Below, in pieces: positions 25,074 through 33,745 of a stretch of 64,000 bases of DNA. The DNA is taken from assembly GCA_017451025.1 (NCBI GenBank), contig JAFSSM010000032.1, positions 61,189-125,188 of the forward strand, given 5' to 3'. Position numbers and translations under genes: made by a program. Every line of letters starts with the position of its first letter. The first letter of the stretch is position 1. A model generated the notes under the pieces. That model made no database searches and had not been told where the DNA came from. It saw nothing but the letters and a program-made list of their open reading frames with translations. The stretch is from Synergistaceae bacterium (lineage in GTDB: Bacteria > Synergistota > Synergistia > Synergistales > Aminobacteriaceae).

Positions 25074-26147
25074 ATGGACAAGCGCAGGATTAACGAAATA
25101 GGTTTACGCTACGTAGAGAGTCTCAAGCTATATGAGGAATTTGCGGCACGTATACGCAACCTCATACAGGACCTCGTCGAACTTGAGGGCGTGGAGTTCT
25201 ACGCAATAGAAGGCTGGGCAGAAAAACCAGCTGAATTTTTGCGCCTGCTCTCAACTCTCGAGGAACAGGACTTAAACGGAGTTGACCTCGTGAGAGTCAG
25301 GGTACTGCTGAGATTCCCGGAAGATGTCCTGAAAATTGAGGAGCTTATCAAGTCGGAGTTCGAGATTGACCCCAAACGGTCAGTGCCATCAAGCCAGCTG
25401 GAAGACCCCTTCAGATTCGGTTATCCTGCTGTCGTGTACATTCTTGCGCTGTCGGATTCACGTTCCGGCCTCAGAGAATGGGCCAAGTACAAAAATTTGA
25501 GTTTCAGGCTTGAATTGCGCACACTCCTTCAAGAAGCGTGGGCAACAATTTTCCCGAGAGTTAATCAGACCGTCGGGACGCTGTCGGAGAAGAAATTAAC
25601 GCGCGAGCTTGTGCTGTTGTCGTCGCTGCTCGAAAAAGCCGACGAAGGATTTTTGAATCTGCGCAAGGCCGTAAAGGACGAGGCACTGCTGGTTCCGCCG
25701 CAAGTGAATAACGCTGTGCGGAGTCAGGATGCACCCGAAGCCGAAAAGCTATTCTCCGACGAAGAACTGTACATGCTGTTCCGTGATGACGAGTCTCTTC
25801 TTGGCCGGTGGAACGCAATTGCTCAGGAGGCAGGCTTCCCTGAGTTTACGCCTGATGCCGACTACTTAAGGGAGAGCTTCGCCCATTTGGCAGGAATACT
25901 TCGTGCGGCGGGAATAAACACACTTTCGGAGGTCAGGAAGTTCATTGCGGACATGGAGGCAGACGGAAAAGGACTAAACCAGCTCAGAACAATTCATGAC
26001 GCGTTCAAGGAAAATAATAGCTGGAGAGTCGATCCGTTCTCCGCGCTTTTCCTGCTTGTGCTCAATTTCAAGTGGGAAGACCTCAAGGATAAGGACTTAG
26101 TGAAGCTGAACATCAAGAAGGGTTCAGACAGAATTAGCGGACAATAA
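25074..26147 (+). CDS. RelA/SpoT-like nucleotidyltransferase-fold protein, degenerate active site
   Basis: A 357-residue cytoplasmic protein. Residues ~75-165 follow the RelA/SpoT synthetase layout: DLVRVRVLLRFPEDVLKIEE (like D-x-x-G-x-R), FGYPAVVYIL (like GYRS-x-H), and SFRLELRTLLQEAWATIFP (like E-x-Q-x-R-T-x-x-x-x-AWA). Where true synthetases have Glu-x-Gln it reads Arg-Leu-Glu, and the GYRSIH His is absent, so ppGpp synthesis is doubtful. The C-terminal ~180 residues are helical with no known domain. It lies between csaB and plsY. Confidence 0.6.
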   Translation: MDKRRINEIGLRYVESLKLYEEFAARIRNLIQDLVELEGVEFYAIEGWAEKPAEFLRLLSTLEEQDLNGVDLVRVRVLLRFPEDVLKIEELIKSEFEIDPKRSVPSSQLEDPFRFGYPAVVYILALSDSRSGLREWAKYKNLSFRLELRTLLQEAWATIFPRVNQTVGTLSEKKLTRELVLLSSLLEKADEGFLNLRKAVKDEALLVPPQVNNAVRSQDAPEAEKLFSDEELYMLFRDDESLLGRWNAIAQEAGFPEFTPDADYLRESFAHLAGILRAAGINTLSEVRKFIADMEADGKGLNQLRTIHDAFKENNSWRVDPFSALFLLVLNFKWEDLKDKDLVKLNIKKGSDRISGQ

Positions 26148-26172
26148 TTTTTTTGCAGGGGGAATGATAACA

Positions 26173-26802
26173 ATGCGCACTGTGGTTTTATGGGCAATAG
26201 CTTCGTACCTGATAGGCTCATTTCCGACCGGCTACGTAATCACCAAACTTTTCCACAAGGACGCAAACGGGAAACGGGACGGCCTCGACATAAGAACTAT
26301 CGGAAGCGGAGCAATCGGTGCAACGAACGTAGGGCGGGCAATGGGTTTCGGCTGGGCACGCTTCACCGCGATTGTGGATATGCTGAAGGGAGCTTTTGCG
26401 CTTCTCCTGGCTGTGCACCTTGTCCCGGCAGAAGAACAGAACCTCATTATGGCTGTGGCGGCTCTCGCAGTAGTTATCGGCCATAATTATCCTGTGTGGC
26501 TGAAGTTCAGAGGCGGTAAGGGAATCGCGACAACTTACGGTACGCTGTTCTTCATCTGGCCGTATGAGTCGTTTGCGGTTGTGCTGCTTTGCGGAGCAAT
26601 CTGGTACGTCCTGATGAAGGTAACGCGCTATGTGTCCGTTGCGTCGATGGTCTCAACGGTGGCTATATCTGTCGGGCTTGCGATGCTGGGTGCACCGAAG
26701 GAATTTATCGTTGCGTCGGCGATTCTGGGTGCGCTGTGCGTGTTCAGGCACCGGACAAATATTGTGCGATTGATGCACGGAACTGAAAACCGCCTGAAGT
26801 AA
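26173..26802 (+). CDS. plsY: acyl-phosphate:glycerol-3-phosphate acyltransferase
   Basis: Integral membrane enzyme that makes lysophosphatidate from acyl-phosphate supplied by PlsX (gene at 55 kb). The motifs are SYLIGSFPTGYVI, DIRTIGSGAIGATNVGRAMG and VWLKFRGGKGIATTYGTL, the three conserved cytoplasmic loops. Five hydrophobic segments are visible. ATG 26173 is 9 bases from AGGGGG; the ATG at 26164 is too close to it. Confidence 0.95.
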   Translation: MRTVVLWAIASYLIGSFPTGYVITKLFHKDANGKRDGLDIRTIGSGAIGATNVGRAMGFGWARFTAIVDMLKGAFALLLAVHLVPAEEQNLIMAVAALAVVIGHNYPVWLKFRGGKGIATTYGTLFFIWPYESFAVVLLCGAIWYVLMKVTRYVSVASMVSTVAISVGLAMLGAPKEFIVASAILGALCVFRHRTNIVRLMHGTENRLK

Positions 26803-26808
26803 AACACA

Positions 26809-26844
26809 AGCCCCTGTGAAAGAATCACGGGGGCTAACTTTTTC
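26809..26844 (+). terminator. intrinsic terminator after plsY
   Basis: AGCCCCTGTGA and TCACGGGGGCT form an 11-bp stem (one G-U) with a short loop, followed by AACTTTTTC. Confidence 0.88.
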
Positions 26845-26850
26845 ACCCTT

Positions 26851-27960
26851 TTACCCTCTGCAGCTCAGAATCACATCACATATCCTGTCCACAACATCAA
26901 GCCCCAAGTCCGCATACATCGGCAGAGTTAAGACTCTCTTGCTGATGTGCAGGGCGTTCGGCGTGAGCGACACGTCGAATTTGCCGTGAAATGCCGTGAA
27001 TGTGTTGGTGAGCGGGTAGAAGTATTTGCGGGCGATAATTCCGTTTGCACCGAGCTTGTCGAAAACTTCCTCCCTGCTTGCTCCGAAAACCTTTTCCTCG
27101 AAAATTACGGGGAAGTATGCGTAGTTCGGCTTCACGTGCTCCTGAATCCTGTTGAGCCTCAGTCCGTCAACACCGTCAAGCCTCTCGACGTAACGCTCAT
27201 AGACTGCCTTGCGCCTGGCTATCTCGCTGTCGACATGCCTCAAATTGCACAGTCCCATAGCCGCACAAAATTCGTTCATCTTTGCGTTTGCGCCGACGCT
27301 CACCACATCTTCAGGACCGCGAATACCGAAATTCTTCAGCTCATAGAGTATGCTGCCGAGCTTCTTGTCCCTGAAGCAGACCGCTCCGCCCTCGATTGAG
27401 TTGAAGACTTTTGTGGCGTGGAAGCTGAAGCATGATGCATCACCGAAACATGCTGTGCTTTTGCCCCTGTAGGTCTCGCCAAAAGTGTGGCAGGCATCGT
27501 AAATCACTTTGAGGCCGTATTTCCGGGCTATGCGGTCAATCTCCTCGATGCTGCACACGTTTCCGTAGACGTGCACAGGAAGAATCGCGCAAGTCCTGTC
27601 GGTGATGAGGGCTTCGAGTTTCGCTGTGTCGATGGTGAAGTCGTCAGGGTTAATGTCGCAGAATACAGGAGTGAGGCCGTTGCGGACTATGGCATGTGTG
27701 GTTGAGGCGAAGGTGAAGGGAGTGGTGATGACTTCACCCTGAAGGTTCATCGCCTGGAGGGTGAGTTCGAGTGCCATGTGTCCGTTGGTGAGGAGTTCGA
27801 TGTTCTCAACGCCGAGATATGTGCACAATTCGGCCTGGAGCTGTTTGTGCTTTGCGCCCATGTTGGTGAGCCAGTGAGAGGCGAAAATGGGGCGGATTTC
27901 CTCTATGTACTCTTCAAGAGTCGGAATTGACGAGCGGGTAACGAGTATTTGTTCTGACAT
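26851..27960 (-). CDS. DegT/DnrJ/EryC1/StrS-family sugar aminotransferase
   Basis: PLP enzyme that makes an amino sugar from a nucleotide-linked keto-sugar. It has 369 residues. The PLP Lys lies in SCFSFHATKVFNSIEGGAVC, with VIYDACHTFGETYRG (cofactor Asp) before it and PYFPVIFEE-type C-terminal parts after. An AAGGAGA site lies 10 bases before the ATG. The downstream gene is WecF-like, so the product may be a 4-amino-4,6-dideoxyhexose such as Fuc4N; this is inference, since family members act on several 3- or 4-keto sugars. Confidence 0.85.
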   Translation of the reverse strand: MSEQILVTRSSIPTLEEYIEEIRPIFASHWLTNMGAKHKQLQAELCTYLGVENIELLTNGHMALELTLQAMNLQGEVITTPFTFASTTHAIVRNGLTPVFCDINPDDFTIDTAKLEALITDRTCAILPVHVYGNVCSIEEIDRIARKYGLKVIYDACHTFGETYRGKSTACFGDASCFSFHATKVFNSIEGGAVCFRDKKLGSILYELKNFGIRGPEDVVSVGANAKMNEFCAAMGLCNLRHVDSEIARRKAVYERYVERLDGVDGLRLNRIQEHVKPNYAYFPVIFEEKVFGASREEVFDKLGANGIIARKYFYPLTNTFTAFHGKFDVSLTPNALHISKRVLTLPMYADLGLDVVDRICDVILSCRG

Positions 27961-27975
27961 GCAATAAATCTCTCC

Positions 27976-28833
27976 TTAATCGTCGAATACTTTGCGCCAC
28001 TGTTGGACAGCATAATTTCCGGCGGCGTATTCGTCTGCTATTTGGATGTTATTATATGCCAGTTCTCGGGGAAAATAGGCGAGCTGTTCAAGGGTTATTC
28101 CATTAAGTTCTGATACAGGATATGCTGTGAAACCTCTGGTCTTTGTGTAGTGCTGCCACATGGCTGTATCATCGCGCATGTAAACTTTTTTGCCGAGCCT
28201 TAAGAGAAGAGAGATGTTGCCCATTCCCTGCTGCCGGTTGTTGCTGAAGACTCCAATATCACACGCTGCCAGGAAGCTGATATATTCTTCATACGCCATG
28301 AACTCCGTAACGGGGATAAACTTTCCGCCGAATATTTTCCTGCCTTCCGCTATAACCTTTTCGCGATATTCAAGGCTTCCGTATGAGAGCGGGCAGACTA
28401 CCTCTATATTTTCGTCCCTGAGGTGAGCGAGAAGGTGAAAAGTTTCTATGTGCTGGTTCTCCGGAAATGCAGAATTGCCGGCAACGATTCGTATAACGTC
28501 AGAGACTCGGGGTTTTGCTCTTATAGGGCGGAAGTCTATTTTTTGCAGTGGACTTCCCAACACGAGCATAAAGGCTTTCAGTCTGTATGATATATACACC
28601 CCGCTGATGATTACCTTGCTGCTTCGGTAGAGGAGGCGGATATAGCTCGGGCTTAACAGGATTTCGCGGCCTCGTCTGTAATCGTGTACGTTATCGCTGT
28701 TGTAAAGGGTCAGCGGAGAATCCGAAGCACCTGTGAAGAAATGATGCTCATATTCTGGAAAGCACAGCTTCATGAACTCGATGTAACCGGCCGTGAATTT
28801 GTCCCTGTGAATGAAGTGCACGATAATGGACAT
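27976..28833 (-). CDS. WecF-like glycosyltransferase (GT56, 4-acetamido-4,6-dideoxygalactose transferase type)
   Basis: Probable transferase of an N-acetyl-4-amino-dideoxy sugar onto a lipid-linked intermediate. The second half shows the WecF layout: RIVAGNSAFPENQHIETFHL, IEVVCPLSYG, and VFSNNRQQGMGNISLLLRLG, which resembles the ARQQGIGT loop of WecF. It has 285 residues, shorter than the enterobacterial enzyme (~360). ATG 28833 follows AGGAGG by 7 bases. It is coupled to the aminotransferase gene by position. Confidence 0.72.
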   Translation of the reverse strand: MSIIVHFIHRDKFTAGYIEFMKLCFPEYEHHFFTGASDSPLTLYNSDNVHDYRRGREILLSPSYIRLLYRSSKVIISGVYISYRLKAFMLVLGSPLQKIDFRPIRAKPRVSDVIRIVAGNSAFPENQHIETFHLLAHLRDENIEVVCPLSYGSLEYREKVIAEGRKIFGGKFIPVTEFMAYEEYISFLAACDIGVFSNNRQQGMGNISLLLRLGKKVYMRDDTAMWQHYTKTRGFTAYPVSELNGITLEQLAYFPRELAYNNIQIADEYAAGNYAVQQWRKVFDD

Positions 28834-28869
28834 CACGCGGCCTCCTGCAGGTGTTCACGCATAACAAAA

Positions 28870-28899
28870 TTCCCCGCCAGATACTTGCTTGGCAGGGAA
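28870..28899 (-). terminator. intrinsic terminator after GT2 gene
   Basis: On the minus strand TTCCCTGCCA and TGGCGGGGAA pair over 10 bp with one G-U, followed by TTTTGTTA. Confidence 0.75.
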
Positions 28900-28944
28900 T
28901 GTATTTTTCTGTAACGTGAAGTCTTGGAGAGTGCTAGTGCACAA

Positions 28945-30027
28945 TCATAGCCAGAGCTGAGAGCTGAGAGCTGAGAGCAGAGAGCAGAGAGCATTATACC
29001 GAAGTTTCTTGATTGCTGTCAATACCTTATTCGGCAGAATCATTTTCGCGAACTTCTTCGCTGCCCGCCATGACACATAACCCGCAAACACCGGCCACAC
29101 CCACAGCGGAATGTTGCGGTAGTGGTAGCACTCATTGAGGTTAGCGTCCTTGATGACCGACCTGTGATATTTTCTGTAACTGCGCAGCTCTTCCCACAAT
29201 ACTTCAATATATTTCCTTAAATACTTTTTGCCAAAAAAGTGCTCAAGCATGACGTATATCTCACTTCTCCAAAATATAACATGTTTATAACGATCATACT
29301 CACTCAGCCTATTCATTCTGGCACTGTAAGAATCTCCATCTTCAGTAACAAACCTGTATGCAGACATTTTTTCTCCAAAGTAGTGAACTCTTCCAAGTCT
29401 CAGCAATATTGCCATAATCCTTTGGTCTCCAGGTCCCTTTAAGTGTGTGTAAAAATCTATATCTTCCGGTGTTATTAACCGCCAGAAATTTCTAGCTACA
29501 CAGGTAGCCATCTGATGTTCAACTCCGAACAGCTTATCGCGCGGATAATCTCCTTCCCCTGTTACACGAAAAAAGTCCGCAGAATCATAGTTTTCGCTGT
29601 ATTTATTCACAAACTGTGTTCGGTGATACACCGCCACACAGTCAGGATTAGCCTCCAAATAATCCACCTGCCTCTGCAACTTGTGCTCGTCTATCCAGAA
29701 ATCATCGCACTCACAATACGCCAGGTATTTCCCAGTGTAGTACGGCAGCATCGCCCTCATCACTGACTTCCCGTTCTGCATCAGGTTCACAGGCTGAAGT
29801 ATCGCCGTTATGTTCGGATTCTCCGCCGCATACCTCCGGATTATCTCCGCACTACCGTCCGGCGAAGCATCATCATGCACCACTATGTTCACCGGAAAAT
29901 TCGTCTTCTGCATCAACACCCCGTGCAGTGCCTCGTCCAAATATTTCGCGTGGTTGTAGCACGTCATCGCTACCGTCACTGACGGCGGTCGCTTGTCCCG
30001 CTCCAGTATCTCCTGAAGTGTAATCAA
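28945..30027 (-). CDS. glycosyltransferase family 2
   Basis: GT-A fold transferase for a surface glycan. VTVAMTCYNHAKYLDEALHG is the nucleotide-binding strand, VVHDDASPDGSAEIIRRYA follows, and YLAYCECDDFWIDEHKL carries the DxD-like metal site. It has 360 residues. A TTG start is inferred, with AAAGGA 10 bases upstream. The last ~14 residues (LCSLLSALSSQLW) are encoded by a heptamer repeat array and are probably not ancestral. Donor and acceptor are unknown. Confidence 0.85.
   Translation of the reverse strand: MITLQEILERDKRPPSVTVAMTCYNHAKYLDEALHGVLMQKTNFPVNIVVHDDASPDGSAEIIRRYAAENPNITAILQPVNLMQNGKSVMRAMLPYYTGKYLAYCECDDFWIDEHKLQRQVDYLEANPDCVAVYHRTQFVNKYSENYDSADFFRVTGEGDYPRDKLFGVEHQMATCVARNFWRLITPEDIDFYTHLKGPGDQRIMAILLRLGRVHYFGEKMSAYRFVTEDGDSYSARMNRLSEYDRYKHVIFWRSEIYVMLEHFFGKKYLRKYIEVLWEELRSYRKYHRSVIKDANLNECYHYRNIPLWVWPVFAGYVSWRAAKKFAKMILPNKVLTAIKKLRYNALCSLLSALSSQLWL
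28953..28993. repeat. heptamer tandem repeat (AGAGCTG/AGAGCAG)n at the 3' end of the GT2 gene
   Basis: Nearly six copies of a 7-base unit: three AGAGCTG, then AGAGCAG variants. The period is not a multiple of three, so unit changes would alter the C-terminal residues and stop codon. It resembles the short tandemly repeated sequences known from other bacterial genomes. Confidence 0.85.
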
Positions 30028-30152
30028 CCTCTCAACATCCTTTCTACTACGTGCGCAGAATTTCCCACATTATACAGCACGAAAAATTCCGTAGTGTTAT
30101 AATTAGCCCATTCCAACACACATTTTTCATGAAAGGGGCAGAATTTTTCAGC

Positions 30153-31829
30153 ATGTCAACTATCGGTTACTATGATCCCGAAAACTTCAAGAAGGTTTAT
30201 CACGCTCAGCCCAGAACCACAATAGAGACACTCTTCTACGCCAACAACGTACATCACGTCCAGGACCTTCACGAGGCTTACAACCTCGCCAAAAACTCGC
30301 CAGGCACGATTGAGCTTACCGGAATGCCCGTCTACAAGCCCGAAGAGCAGGGCCTCCCTATGGGCGCAAACGTCCTCCTCTTCAATGACGGAGGCATCTT
30401 CGGCCGCACAGCAGCAGCCCGCAGAATCGTCGGCTATCCTGATGTCGACGTGGCCAAGTACTGCAAGATTATCCGCGAGGCTGTGTTCAACATGAGGTAC
30501 CGCAAGCTCTATCAGGCTGACGCTTACGTCGGACTCGATGAGGACTTCATGACGAGCGCACACTGCATTGTTCCTGAGGGCTACGAGAACAACCTCTACA
30601 ACTGGATGATTAACTTCCAGTACGCAAACGAAGCATATGCACCGCGTTACGCCGCATCACGCAGAATTTCCGACCATGACGGAGATATTTTCTTTGTGGC
30701 GGACCCCGACTGGCCGCACGGAGACCCAGAACTCGCAAAACAGTTCCCGCTCGGAATCGCCTTCTTCTCACCTGAAGAGAACTGCGCAATCGTTCTTGGC
30801 CTGCGCTATTTCGGAGAGATGAAGAAGGGCACGCTGACTCTCGCTTGGGGCATCGCGGCACGCAACGGCTATGCATCATGTCATGGCGGACTCAAGAGGT
30901 ACACCCTCAAGGACGGAAGCGGCAGGAAGTTTGTTGTCGCGGCGTTCGGACTGTCAGGCTCAGGAAAGAGCACCATCACCCACGCAAAGCATGACGGCAA
31001 ATACGACGTAATGGTGCTTCACGATGATGCGTTCGTCGTCAACGTCAAGGACAAGTACGCAATCGCGCTTGAGCCGACGTACTTCGACAAGGTCGCTGAC
31101 TACCCGATCGGATGCCCTGACAACAAGTACATTCTGACGCTTCAGAACTGCGGAGCAATCAAGACTCCAGACGGAAAGTTAATCGCCGTAACCGAAGATG
31201 TCCGCAACGGAAACGGACGCGCAATTAAGTCCCGCCTGTGGTCGCCCAACAGAGTCGACAGGATTGACGAGCCGCTCAACGCTATTTTCTGGCTCATGAG
31301 GGATCCGACGCTCCCGCCTGTGCTTAAACTCGAAGGGCCGTCGCTGGCTTCCGTTCTTGGTGCAACGCTCGCCACAAAGAGAACCAGCGCGGAGAACCTC
31401 GCACCGGGCGTTGACCCTGATGCACTGGTCTGCGAGCCCTACGCTAACCCGTTCAGGACTTACCCGCTCAGCATGGACTATGAGAGGTTCAAGGCCCTCA
31501 TCTCCGACGGAGTTGACTGCTACATCCTCAACACCGGCAGCTTCATGGGCAAGCCTGTAGGCAAGGAAAACACCCTCATGATAATTGAGCGCATCGTCGA
31601 GGGCAAAGCTAACTGGGTACCGTTCGGGAATCTGTCGGGCATCAAGACGATGGAGATTCCGGGATTCGACGCTGACCTCAAGAACGAGGAGTACAGGACT
31701 CAGCTGAAGAAGAGGTTCCAGGACAGGCTGAACTTCATCAAGAGCAGAGAGACAGAGCGCGGCGGCATTGACAGGCTTCCGGATGATGCACGCGAGGCTG
31801 TGGAGAAGCTCATTGCTGAGATAGGCTAG
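30153..31829 (+). CDS. pckA: phosphoenolpyruvate carboxykinase (ATP type)
   Basis: Converts oxaloacetate and ATP to PEP, CO2 and ADP for gluconeogenesis, or the reverse. The P-loop reads FGLSGSGKSTITHAKHDG, a Ser/Ser variant of the usual GLSGTGKTT. It is followed by VMVLHDDAFVV (kinase-2), CPDNKYILTLQNCGAI and the C-terminal NTGSFMGKPVGKENTLMI. It has 558 residues from MSTIGYYDPENF. The open frame runs 34 codons upstream without a good ribosome site, so the start is uncertain. The early acidic YYDPENF end suggests a distinct subgroup. Confidence 0.82.
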   Translation: MSTIGYYDPENFKKVYHAQPRTTIETLFYANNVHHVQDLHEAYNLAKNSPGTIELTGMPVYKPEEQGLPMGANVLLFNDGGIFGRTAAARRIVGYPDVDVAKYCKIIREAVFNMRYRKLYQADAYVGLDEDFMTSAHCIVPEGYENNLYNWMINFQYANEAYAPRYAASRRISDHDGDIFFVADPDWPHGDPELAKQFPLGIAFFSPEENCAIVLGLRYFGEMKKGTLTLAWGIAARNGYASCHGGLKRYTLKDGSGRKFVVAAFGLSGSGKSTITHAKHDGKYDVMVLHDDAFVVNVKDKYAIALEPTYFDKVADYPIGCPDNKYILTLQNCGAIKTPDGKLIAVTEDVRNGNGRAIKSRLWSPNRVDRIDEPLNAIFWLMRDPTLPPVLKLEGPSLASVLGATLATKRTSAENLAPGVDPDALVCEPYANPFRTYPLSMDYERFKALISDGVDCYILNTGSFMGKPVGKENTLMIIERIVEGKANWVPFGNLSGIKTMEIPGFDADLKNEEYRTQLKKRFQDRLNFIKSRETERGGIDRLPDDAREAVEKLIAEIG

Positions 31830-31846
31830 AGACTGGTAAAAATTGA

Positions 31847-31882
31847 AGCGGTATCCTGAATTTTTAGGGTACCGCTATTTTT
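31847..31882 (+). terminator. intrinsic terminator after pckA
   Basis: AGCGGTATCCT and AGGGTACCGCT pair over 11 bp (one G-U) around an 8-base loop, followed by ATTTTTG. Confidence 0.88.
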
Positions 31883-31888
31883 GTTGAT

Positions 31889-32451
31889 ATGACTATTAAT
31901 CCACTTCATGGCATCGTAAAAGAAATAGCGAAAAGTGCGGCACGTCTGGCAGATATTGATATCTACATTGATTATTCTCTGGATTTCATTTGCGAAGACG
32001 TTTCTGTTTCGTTAGCAAAATCTGGCAAATATCCTTTACTGCAGAATCAGAAGCTCTCGAAAAGAACAGGGGTATATGTTTTTTCGACGAGCATAATGTG
32101 TTGTACGTCGGCAAATCTAATGACTTGGCTCATAGAATTAAGCAGCATTTGGCGGATACGGTGCATGAATCAGGAATAATGCACTATTTTTATTTTGAGG
32201 GTAACAATTCTTTTCGTGATTTATACGGTGAAGTATTGTGGGACAAAAAAGATCAGCAATACAACTCCCGCAAGAAAATACGAGCTGACTTCAAACAGAA
32301 ATACTTCGATGATTTCCTGAGCAAATACCACATTTTGGTGATATTAATCAATACTTTAGTGCCCAAGCCGAAACGTAACATAGAGGATGTTGCGTTATCT
32401 CTCGAGCGTGCACTAATATCCTTGCTCAATCCTAAAATAAACATAGCATAA
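31889..32451 (+). pseudogene. GIY-YIG nuclease-domain gene, frameshifted in a T6 run
   Basis: The first frame (from 31889) reads MTINPLHGIVKEIAKSAARL and continues to LSKRTGVYVF. The next frame then supplies FFDEHNVLYVGKSNDLAHRI, which completes a GIY-YIG domain (GVYVF ... LYVGKS ... R). The switch falls at TTTTTT 32079-32084; one extra T restores a single ~187-residue protein. The C-terminal part has the family Glu in ALSLERALISLLNP. It could be a mutation, an assembly error or slippage. No ribosome site was found before 31889. Confidence 0.75.
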
Positions 32452-32482
32452 TTCTTACCTATTATGAAGAAATTTCTGGTTG

Positions 32483-32491
32483 TGTTATAAT
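32483..32491 (+). promoter_or_regulatory. extended -10 promoter (TGTTATAAT) of the metNI leader
   Basis: TGTTATAAT is a perfect extended -10, with a weak -35 (TTATGA at 32462). Transcription would start near 32498, about 20 bases before the leader-peptide ATG. Confidence 0.65.
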
Positions 32492-32516
32492 GCCCTAAAA
32501 TTCCAACAAGGAGAAT

Positions 32517-32606
32517 ATGCATTGTATGAGGTTATTCGTTTGCTTTGACTACAGTATGATGATGTGTATTTGCGGGTCATTAGTGCTGTCCGTTGAAGTG
32601 AACTGA
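32517..32606 (+). CDS. Met/Cys-rich leader peptide of the metNI operon (29 residues)
   Basis: AAGGAG lies 5 bases before ATG 32517. The peptide begins MHCMRLFVCFDYSMMMCICG and ends SLVLSVEVN. Five of 29 residues are Met, three of them consecutive (codons 14-16), and four are Cys. The stop is 29 bases before an intrinsic terminator placed ahead of metN. This is the layout of a ribosome-mediated attenuator that senses charged tRNA-Met and perhaps tRNA-Cys. It is too short for ordinary gene calling. Confidence 0.7.
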   Translation: MHCMRLFVCFDYSMMMCICGSLVLSVEVN

Positions 32607-32634
32607 GCCTGAGATTTATACATTGAGTTTAACC

Positions 32635-32675
32635 GGCGGGGAGTACGTACACGAAAACGGCTTCCCGCTATTTTT
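32635..32675 (+). terminator. leader terminator (attenuator) before metN
   Basis: GCGGGGAG (32636-32643) and CTTCCCGC (32661-32668) form an 8-bp stem with one G-U, followed directly by TATTTTTATA. It lies after the Met/Cys-rich leader peptide and 30 bases before the metN start, so it must be bypassed for the transporter to be made. An alternative antiterminator fold was not resolved by eye. Confidence 0.75.
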
Positions 32676-32698
32676 ATACACAGGAGGATTGAGAACGA

Positions 32699-33745
32699 TT
32701 GATTGAACTTGAACACATTGTGAAGAGCTTCAACGCAGACCGCAAAGACACAGCCATTCACGCGGTCAACGATGTATCCCTCACGATTAATGACGGCGAC
32801 ATTTTCGGGATAATAGGTTTTTCTGGCGCAGGGAAGTCTACTCTCGTGCGGTGCATCAACCTGCTCGAACGTCCGGACTCCGGTAGCGTCAGGATTGACG
32901 GCGTAGAGATGACCAGGCTCAAGCCCAAAGAACTCTACAAGGCCCGCACCAAAATCGGAATGATTTTTCAGCAGTTCAACCTCATGCCGTCAAGGACTGT
33001 CATGCAGAACGTAGCCTATCCTCTGCGCGGAATGAGCAAAGAGGAAATGAAGGCTCGTGTGCGTGAACTTCTGGCACTGGTCGATATTCCCGACAAGGAG
33101 AACTCTTACCCGTCAGAGTTGTCCGGCGGCCAGAAACAGAGAGTCGCAATCGCCAGAGCACTCGCCAATGACCCGACGATACTCCTCTGCGACGAAGCAA
33201 CTAGTGCACTTGACCCGCAGACCACCGGCTCAATCCTCCAGCTCTTGAAGGACTTGAACCGCAAGCTCGGCCTCACTATCGTAGTCATCACCCACGAAAT
33301 GGAGGTCGTCAAGAATATTTGCCTTAAGGCCGCCGTAATGGACGCAGGACGGGTAATCGAGTCTGGGGATGTGTTCGAGATTTTCTCCTCGCCAAAGCAC
33401 CCCGTTACTCGTAACTTTGTCCGCACAACATCTAATCTGTCGAAGATTGAGACATTAATCCGCGATAAGTCCCCGATAGTTCAGCTCAAGCCCGGCGAAT
33501 TGATGGCAAGGCTGGTTTATGTTTACGCTGATGTGTCCGAGCCGCTAATCTCCTATGCATCACGGGCATTTGATGTTGTGATTAACATTGTGCTTGCTGA
33601 TGTCGAGATAGTTGCGGGGTCAATGGTCGGCGGGACTGTGGTAATTTTCAGCGGGCCTCGCGAAAACATCGACAGAGCGATAGACTACTACAAGAGCAAA
33701 AATATTCGTGTGGAGGTGATTCAGGATGCAGGCCCTTCTGCCTAA
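32699..33745 (+). CDS. metN: methionine ABC transporter ATP-binding protein
   Basis: ATPase of the MetNIQ importer. Walker A is GFSGAGKSTLVRCINLLERP, signature LSGGQKQRVAIARAL, Walker B ILLCDEATSALDP, and the H-loop is in ITHEMEVVKNI. Residues ~265-345 are the NIL domain, which binds methionine and blocks transport when it is plentiful inside. A TTG start is inferred, with AGGAGG 11 bases before it. It overlaps metI by 20 bases. Expression is probably gated by the leader peptide and terminator just upstream. Confidence 0.95.
   Translation: MIELEHIVKSFNADRKDTAIHAVNDVSLTINDGDIFGIIGFSGAGKSTLVRCINLLERPDSGSVRIDGVEMTRLKPKELYKARTKIGMIFQQFNLMPSRTVMQNVAYPLRGMSKEEMKARVRELLALVDIPDKENSYPSELSGGQKQRVAIARALANDPTILLCDEATSALDPQTTGSILQLLKDLNRKLGLTIVVITHEMEVVKNICLKAAVMDAGRVIESGDVFEIFSSPKHPVTRNFVRTTSNLSKIETLIRDKSPIVQLKPGELMARLVYVYADVSEPLISYASRAFDVVINIVLADVEIVAGSMVGGTVVIFSGPRENIDRAIDYYKSKNIRVEVIQDAGPSA

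Noticed and set aside
28953..28993. Heptamer repeats as an ON/OFF switch of the 360-residue GT2
   Set aside because: They affect only the last ~14 residues after the complete GT domain, so a change would alter the tail but not silence the gene.
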